NCBI RefSeq assembly: GCF_040605455.1 | Contig: NZ_JBEXCV010000062.1 | Coordinates: forward strand, 1-46,379 | Origin: Embleya sp040605455 | Lineage (GTDB): Bacteria > Actinomycetota > Actinomycetes > Streptomycetales > Streptomycetaceae | Reading direction: 5' to 3' | DNA length: 46,379 nucleotides | Shown: in pieces, positions 41,846-46,379 of the stretch | Numbering within the stretch: position 1 is the first letter of the stretch | Layout: every line of letters starts with the position of its first letter | Program-made: the position numbers and the translations under genes | Notes under the pieces: generated by a model | Told to the model about the DNA's origin: nothing | Databases searched by the model: none | Seen by the model: only the letters and a program-made list of their open reading frames with translations

Positions 41846-42454
41846 ATGACCGACCGCTCCCCCTCCCGTTCCCTCGTGCTCGCCTCGGCCTCCCCCGCGC
41901 GCCTGAAGCTGCTGCGCGACGCCGGGCTGGACCCCAAGGTCGTGGTCAGCGGCGTCGACGAGGACGCGCTCACCGCCGCCACGCCGCGCGAACTCGCGCT
42001 GCTGCTGGCCGAGGCCAAGGCCGACGCGGTGGCCGCCGGGCTCGCCGCCGACGAACTGGTCGTGGGCTGCGACTCGGTCCTGGAACTGGACGGCCGTGCG
42101 CTGGGCAAGCCGGCCGACGCCGCCGAGGCATGGGAGCGCTGGCAGTCGATGCGCGGGCGTGCCGGGGTGCTGCTGACCGGGCACTGCGTGATCGACCGCC
42201 GCAGCGGGCTGCGGGTGTCCGACGTGGCGGCCACCACGGTGCGGTTCGGGACGCCGTCCGACGACGAGGTCGCCGCGTACATCGCCACCGGTGAACCGCT
42301 GCACGTGGCGGGCGCGTTCACCCTGGACGGCTACGCGTCGGCGTTCGTGGACGGCATCGACGGCGACCCGGGCAACGTGATCGGCCTGTCGCTGCCGCTG
42401 CTGCGCCGGCTCCTGGACGGCGTGGGCGTGCGGATCGTCGACCTGTGGACCTGA
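41846..42454 (+). CDS. maf: Maf-like nucleotide pyrophosphatase
   Basis: 202 aa. Maf/HAM1-fold enzyme that hydrolyses non-canonical or modified nucleoside triphosphates. LVLASASPARLKLLRDAG (9-26), VGCDSVLELDGRALGKP (~72) and AGAFTLDGYASAFVDGIDGD (~155) are typical; Asp-for-Thr changes at the TDT position place it in a variant subgroup common in actinomycetes. ATG 41846 lies six bases after TACGTT, so it is probably leaderless. Confidence 0.88.
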   Translation: MTDRSPSRSLVLASASPARLKLLRDAGLDPKVVVSGVDEDALTAATPRELALLLAEAKADAVAAGLAADELVVGCDSVLELDGRALGKPADAAEAWERWQSMRGRAGVLLTGHCVIDRRSGLRVSDVAATTVRFGTPSDDEVAAYIATGEPLHVAGAFTLDGYASAFVDGIDGDPGNVIGLSLPLLRRLLDGVGVRIVDLWT

Positions 42455-42487
42455 CCGGGCCGGACCGCTCCGGGCGCTGACACATCG

Positions 42488-44170
42488 TCAGGAGTCGGGC
42501 CCGTCCGGCCGGTTCAGGTCGCGGCGGACCGGCCCGGGGCCGAGGTTGGGCAGCCCGGACGGCGGTTGCGGGTGGTACGAGCCTGCGCTCGGCTGCTGCT
42601 GCGGCACGAAGGGCTGCGGGGCGGGCTCGGCGTAGGCGTTCGGAGCCCACGGGCCGCCCCCGGGGACCGGTGCGCCGACCGGACCGAGGCCGGGGCCACG
42701 CCCGGGACCACGCGGCGGCGGCGTGGGGGTGTCGCGCAGTGCGGCCAGCAGCGCGAGCGGCAGTGCGATCGCGGCGAGCACGAGCAGCGGCAGCGGTACA
42801 CCGCCGGGCTTCTTGGTCAGCCACTCCACCCAGCCGTAGTCGGCCGACGCGGCCTGCAGGTCCGGCCACACCGGTCCGCACGCCGCACCCAGCCCGAAGG
42901 CCGCGATCGCGGGCTCCGGACGCAGTCCGCCGACCACCACGCCGATCGCCGCCGCACCCGCGCAGCGCACCGCGAGCTGATGCCCGGAGCCGGCGGCCGG
43001 GCCGATGAACTCGGCCAGTACCAGCGCCAGCGCGGCCAGGCCGATCGCGTACGCCCCGAGCATCCGGGCCGCGACCGCGCCCAGGATGCCCGCGACGGCG
43101 AGCCCGAGCAGCCACGGCACGTATTCGCCCGGCCCGTCCAGGCCCAGCCCCGGGTTGCCCTCGGTGCGATCCCACGCGAACAGCGCGGCCGGGAAGGCGG
43201 CCAGCCCGACCGCCATCGCCAGCAGCGCGCCCGCGACCGAGCGGACCCCGTCCACCCGGTAGGTCAGCACCGCGGCGACCAGGCAGCCCGCCAACGCGAC
43301 GATCGGCCACAGGCCGAACACCTTGGGCTTGTCGTCACCCATCACGATGGTCGCCGCGGACACCCCGACGCCGGCCAGCCCGAGCAGGAACACCCCACCG
43401 AAGGCGCCCACTTCCGACTCCTGCCAGCCCCGGCCCGGCGGCACCAGGACCCGTCCGGTGGGCAACAGGATCAACAGGTAGCCGAACGCGGCGAGCGGCA
43501 GCCAGGTCTGCAGACCGGCTCCGGACTCCCACATCGGGTCGAGCACGTCACGCCCGCCGAGCACGAACAGCAGCGGTACGGCCGCCGCGAGCGTCGCCGC
43601 GAACGCGGCGTTCAGCGGCGCCTGGTGTCGGGGCACCGCGAGGTGGATCCACAACACCACGCCGATCAGCACCTGGACCGCGAAGCCGAATCGCAACAGG
43701 TAGACGAAGCCGAGCCAGCGCGCGTCGCCCGAGCCGTCGTAGTGCGTGGCGATCGGGTCGAGCGCGGTGGTCAGCGCGGCGCCGGCCAGGCCGATCACCA
43801 GCACGCCGCCGACCGCGCCGCGGCGGTGGGTGAAGACGCTGTCGGTGAGCCCGACCCCGCCGATCACCAACGGCACCGCCCACGGCAACAGCACCGCGAC
43901 CAGGTCCCACACCGACCAGTGGCCGGCGCCGGAGTGCGTCGGCACCGGGGCCGAGCCGTAGGCGGCCGGGTCCGCGGCGGCCGGAGCCGGCGCGGAGGGG
44001 TCGATGCCGGCCCGGAGCAGCACCAGCGCGGCGGCCGTGCCGAGCACGACCAGCAGCACACCGGGCACCCACTCCAGGGACAGCCGGCCCACCGGTTCGG
44101 GGCGCCGCGCACGGCCCTCCGCGAATCCGGCGCCGGCCTCGTAGGCCTTGCGTACCACTCCGCCGGCCAT
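42488..44170 (-). CDS. Large multi-span membrane protein with Pro-rich tail
   Basis: 560 aa. About 12 hydrophobic segments are spread from ~35 to ~490, with short loops rich in Gly and Asp. A Pro/Gly/Gln-rich cytoplasmic tail follows (from about PTPPPRGPGRGPG to the end). No transporter or enzyme motif is seen. ATG 44170 has GGGGGAG six bases upstream. Convergent with maf. Streptomycetes carry similar unnamed membrane proteins; function unknown. Confidence 0.75.
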   Translation of the reverse strand: MAGGVVRKAYEAGAGFAEGRARRPEPVGRLSLEWVPGVLLVVLGTAAALVLLRAGIDPSAPAPAAADPAAYGSAPVPTHSGAGHWSVWDLVAVLLPWAVPLVIGGVGLTDSVFTHRRGAVGGVLVIGLAGAALTTALDPIATHYDGSGDARWLGFVYLLRFGFAVQVLIGVVLWIHLAVPRHQAPLNAAFAATLAAAVPLLFVLGGRDVLDPMWESGAGLQTWLPLAAFGYLLILLPTGRVLVPPGRGWQESEVGAFGGVFLLGLAGVGVSAATIVMGDDKPKVFGLWPIVALAGCLVAAVLTYRVDGVRSVAGALLAMAVGLAAFPAALFAWDRTEGNPGLGLDGPGEYVPWLLGLAVAGILGAVAARMLGAYAIGLAALALVLAEFIGPAAGSGHQLAVRCAGAAAIGVVVGGLRPEPAIAAFGLGAACGPVWPDLQAASADYGWVEWLTKKPGGVPLPLLVLAAIALPLALLAALRDTPTPPPRGPGRGPGLGPVGAPVPGGGPWAPNAYAEPAPQPFVPQQQPSAGSYHPQPPSGLPNLGPGPVRRDLNRPDGPDS

Positions 44171-44645
44171 GGCCGTCTCCCCCGGGTCGTTTTACAGGCA
44201 GCTTAGGTGAAGAACGGCGGTCGTCCGCTCCCGAATCGGGAGACGCGGACCCGATGGATTCGGATCTGCCGGAAGTCCCTCGACTGTCCCTCGACCGCCT
44301 CGCGATGGCCTCGGGATGCCTCTTGTTCGCCTCTCCTGCGGGGAGCGCGGGCCGCCCCTCGGGCATCGCTCGGGCATCGCTCGACGGGTCGGGTCACGCT
44401 CTCGTTGGGAGGGAAGCCGGGCATTGCCTCGGGATCGTCGGGCGATTACGGCCATTACCTCTGGATGCGCGGCCATTACCTCTGGATGCGCGGCCATTAC
44501 CTCGGAGGGAATCGACCGCCCTACCCCGTGTCGAGCACAGTCGTCGATGTCGGCAATCGACCCTGGAGAGGAGTGCCGTCACCGAGCGGCCCGGCGACCG
44601 CACCGCCGGCCGGCAATCGAGCGGCGCGGGGCGCTGTACGACGAG
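44171..44645. repeat. 475-base gap with a 21-bp tandem repeat
   Basis: GGCCATTACCTCTGGATGCGC occurs at 44450-44470 and 44471-44491, and its first 12 bases again at 44492-44503. A smaller GGGCATCGCTC pair is near 44361. CCTCG-rich words fill the rest. Frames cross the gap but none looks like protein. Confidence 0.5.
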
Positions 44646-44867
44646 GTGAGCGGCTACCCGGGCGGTGAGCCGCCGAGCACGGCCGGCCCCGGTGCGCCGG
44701 CCATCCCGTTGGGCATCCGGTTCGGCGGGGAGGTGCTCTCCTTCGTGAGCACGGTGGCCACGTTCGGCACCGCGGTCGACATCACCGTGGCGGAAATCTC
44801 GATCGAGTCGTTCTACCCCGCAGACAAGCGCACCGGACAGATCCTCCGCGAGCTGCACGGCGATTGA
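44646..44867 (+). pseudogene. C-terminal remnant of an HTH regulator-like protein
   Basis: The 73 codons from GTG 44646 read SGYPGGEPP, then PLGIRFGGEVLSFVSTVATFGTAVDITVAEISIESFYPADK, ending RELHGD. This matches what I recall as the end of streptomycete XRE-family regulators (LLAYPG... FGTxxDVTxxEL..E.FFPAD). LYDE just upstream is in frame and also fits. No HTH or full-length protein precedes it; the sequence before is repetitive. A stand-alone small gene is possible but less likely. Confidence 0.5.
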
Positions 44868-44961
44868 TCGGGCGTCGGGCGTCGGGCGGCTTGGCCGTGG
44901 GCCGGGTTGCTTGGCTGGGGGCCTGGTTGCTTGGCCGGGGCCGGACGGCTCGGAACTCCGC

Positions 44962-45495
44962 TCAGGTTCGGAGTCGGTGGCCCCACACCTCGGCCGGCTC
45001 GGTCGTCGGGTCGGGGCGCCATTCGCCGAGGCGGGCCCAGTCCCAGGATCGGAACGCGGCGAGCGCGGCATGGTTGTCCCGGGGCACCCGCACCGCGGCG
45101 AACCGGGCATCGGTGCCCCCGAGCAGCTTCTCCCGCATCCGGGTGGCCAGCCCTTGGCGCCGCTGCTGCGGAACGACCATCATGTCCGCGATCACGAACA
45201 CCTTCCCGGCTGCCGCCAGTTCGGCCACGTCCTCGGGCAACTCGCCGTGGAAGCCGGTCCACCAGCCGCTCGCTCGCCGAGGCGGGAAGCCGTACGTGCA
45301 GCCCGCCTCCGCACCGGCCCCGTTCGCGACCACCATCTCGAACCCGGGCTGTTGGATGTGCTCGGCATAGCGCCGTAGGAAATCGGGGCGGCCCGGCGGA
45401 TCCTCGCCGTAGGTCTTGACGTACGTATCCGCGACGGATTCCCGCTGTTGGTCGGCCTGCCAACGGGTCAGCCGGCGCAAGAACACCTCTGCCAC
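44962..45495 (-). CDS. GNAT-family N-acetyltransferase
   Basis: 177 aa. Acetyl-CoA-binding pattern VIADMMVVPQQRRQGLATRM (motif A, R/Q-x-x-G-x-G/A as QRRQGLA), with preceding strands and C-terminal DNHAALAAFRSWDW. The acceptor is unknown. GTG 45495 is chosen for AGGAGG five bases upstream; the frame continues far upstream without homologous sequence. Divergent from the DinB-like gene. Confidence 0.8.
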   Translation of the reverse strand: MAEVFLRRLTRWQADQQRESVADTYVKTYGEDPPGRPDFLRRYAEHIQQPGFEMVVANGAGAEAGCTYGFPPRRASGWWTGFHGELPEDVAELAAAGKVFVIADMMVVPQQRRQGLATRMREKLLGGTDARFAAVRVPRDNHAALAAFRSWDWARLGEWRPDPTTEPAEVWGHRLRT

Positions 45496-45681
45496 CAGTA
45501 CCTCCTGCCCAGGCATGGGATGCCGTAGACGTTCACATCGTGGCAGCCGGCCCCGCCCGGGGGAAACACCGCGCGCCGAATACCGCCCGGTCGGGTAGCC
45601 GAGCTGCCCCGGCCGGCGAGCGCGCATAGGTTGGGCAGCGGCGAGGCCGAACCGCCCGCCAAGATCCGGAAGGTGGTCGTA

Positions 45682-46188
45682 ATGGGCAACGCCGTGGACG
45701 TCGAACGCGACGCTCTGCTGGAGTACCTGGCTACTCAGCGAGCCGCCCTGATTCAGGCGGCGGACGGCCTCACCGACGCCCAGGCGAGCGAGCGTCCGAC
45801 GGTGAGCGAACTGTGCCTGGCCGGCCTGATCAAGCACTCGGCCCAGGTGGAGCGCAGCTGGTTGGACATCCTGCTTCAACGCGAGCGCGGGGACGAGGGT
45901 GCGGACTGGGCGGACGGCTTCCGGCTGGTCGGCGCCGAGACGCTCGCCGACGTGGTGGCCCTGTTCGAAGAGGTGGCCGAGGACACCGAGACCCGAATCC
46001 GCGCGCTGCCCGACCTCGACGTGGACGCCCCACTGCCGAGCGCGCCGTGGTACCCACCGAACTCCCGGCGTTCGGCCCGTCGTGTGCTGCTGCACCTGAT
46101 CCAGGAACACGCTCGACACGCCGGCCACGCGGACATCATCCGCGAGTCGCTGACCACGGCCGCCGAGACCGACACGACCACCGGCTGA
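45682..46188 (+). CDS. DinB/DUF664-like four-helix protein
   Basis: 168 aa helical bundle: VERDALLEYLATQRAALIQA, then LCLAGLIKHSAQVERSWL (His about 53), and HLIQEHARHAGHADIIRE with the two C-terminal His residues. The three-His metal site of DinB/mycothiol-dependent S-transferases is present, so thiol-transfer is possible. ATG 45682 has GGAAGG eight bases upstream. TAGGTT near 45626 could be its -10. Confidence 0.82.
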   Translation: MGNAVDVERDALLEYLATQRAALIQAADGLTDAQASERPTVSELCLAGLIKHSAQVERSWLDILLQRERGDEGADWADGFRLVGAETLADVVALFEEVAEDTETRIRALPDLDVDAPLPSAPWYPPNSRRSARRVLLHLIQEHARHAGHADIIRESLTTAAETDTTTG

Positions 46189-46379
46189 CCCCCACATCCT
46201 TTCCCGAACAATCCCGTCCGCTTCGCGGCCGGGGTCGCCCCATCCGGCCGACCCGACGGCACCACACACCGCGCCCGCCGGCCCCACCGCAAGACGATGC
46301 CCGTCCGCTACGCGCCCGCCACCACCCGGCCCGGCCGCGCCGACGGCGCCGCGCCCGGGGCCGCCGCGCCGCTGGACGT
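46189..46379. other. Terminal non-coding 191 bases
   Basis: C-rich sequence after the DinB-like stop. No gene start, terminator with T tract or RNA is seen; the frames that cross it are low-complexity. Confidence 0.4.

Noticed and set aside
44207..44668. Plus-strand frames across the 44.2-44.7 kb gap
   Set aside because: Low-complexity, repeat-derived translations without start signals.
1..46379. tRNA or rRNA genes
   Set aside because: No cloverleaf with a T-loop-type GTTCGA and CCA-proximal stem, and no rRNA sequence, was noticed in either strand by eye.

Overview
The window is high-GC (about 70 percent or more), gene-dense actinomycete DNA. GTG/TTG starts, 1-4 base start/stop overlaps, a mycothiol-type formaldehyde dehydrogenase, a PccB/PccE acyl-CoA carboxylase, a DUF6758 protein and an Scr1-type regulator with a DUF397 partner all point to Streptomyces or a close relative in Streptomycetaceae. 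The genus cannot be fixed from sequence reading alone. The first ~60 bases are almost pure C/G and look like low-complexity or contig-edge sequence.

Layout. (1) 0.1-9.2 kb: chromosomal core genes (ferritin-like protein, DEAD-box helicase, alpha/beta hydrolase, Rv2258c-like methyltransferase, MaoC, ribokinase/NUDIX pair, DUF6758, PHP phosphoesterase), ending in a frameshifted and truncated marC remnant. (2) 9.5-12.9 kb: an S-(hydroxymethyl)mycothiol dehydrogenase coupled to a metallo-beta-lactamase hydrolase, a 54-aa protein and a NYN-domain protein. (3) 13.0-17.4 kb: an accessory graspetide (ATP-grasp RiPP) locus. A compact minus-strand operon runs from three small unrecognised proteins through the precursor tgmA, the ATP-grasp ligase tgmB and the PIMT-like methyltransferase tgmC. 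It is divergent from an Scr1-like regulator and a DUF397 protein, with a palindrome in the shared promoter region. (4) 17.5-24.2 kb: NUDIX, universal stress protein, SUFU-domain protein, CorA, general stress 17M-like protein, alpha/beta hydrolase and acyl-CoA dehydrogenase. (5) 24.4-33.1 kb: a histidine-utilisation region (hutU, an M20-family amidohydrolase, hutF and hutI in one operon; an RpiR regulator; hutH). (6) 33.2-46.2 kb: fdhD, a GGDEF protein, an SRPBCC protein, a class III adenylate cyclase, a PH-domain membrane protein, biotin ligase, pccB/pccE, a 38-aa membrane peptide gene, maf, a large membrane protein, a regulator remnant, a GNAT and a DinB-like protein.

How the genes work together. 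The hut genes encode histidine -> urocanate -> imidazolonepropionate -> formiminoglutamate -> N-formylglutamate. The M20 amidohydrolase is the only visible candidate for the last hydrolysis, and an operator-like palindrome lies before hutU. Biotin ligase next to pccB/pccE supplies the holo-carboxylase. A c-di-GMP cyclase and a cAMP cyclase sit close together. In the graspetide locus TgmB should form omega-ester links in the TgmA tail and TgmC should methylate/aspartimidylate it. Two of the three small upstream proteins share a ~34-residue motif and are the least understood part of the window.

Several intergenic gaps carry degenerate ~20-bp tandem repeats, often starting right after a stop codon, and four genes have a -10-like hexamer 6-7 bases before the start codon, as expected for leaderless mRNAs.
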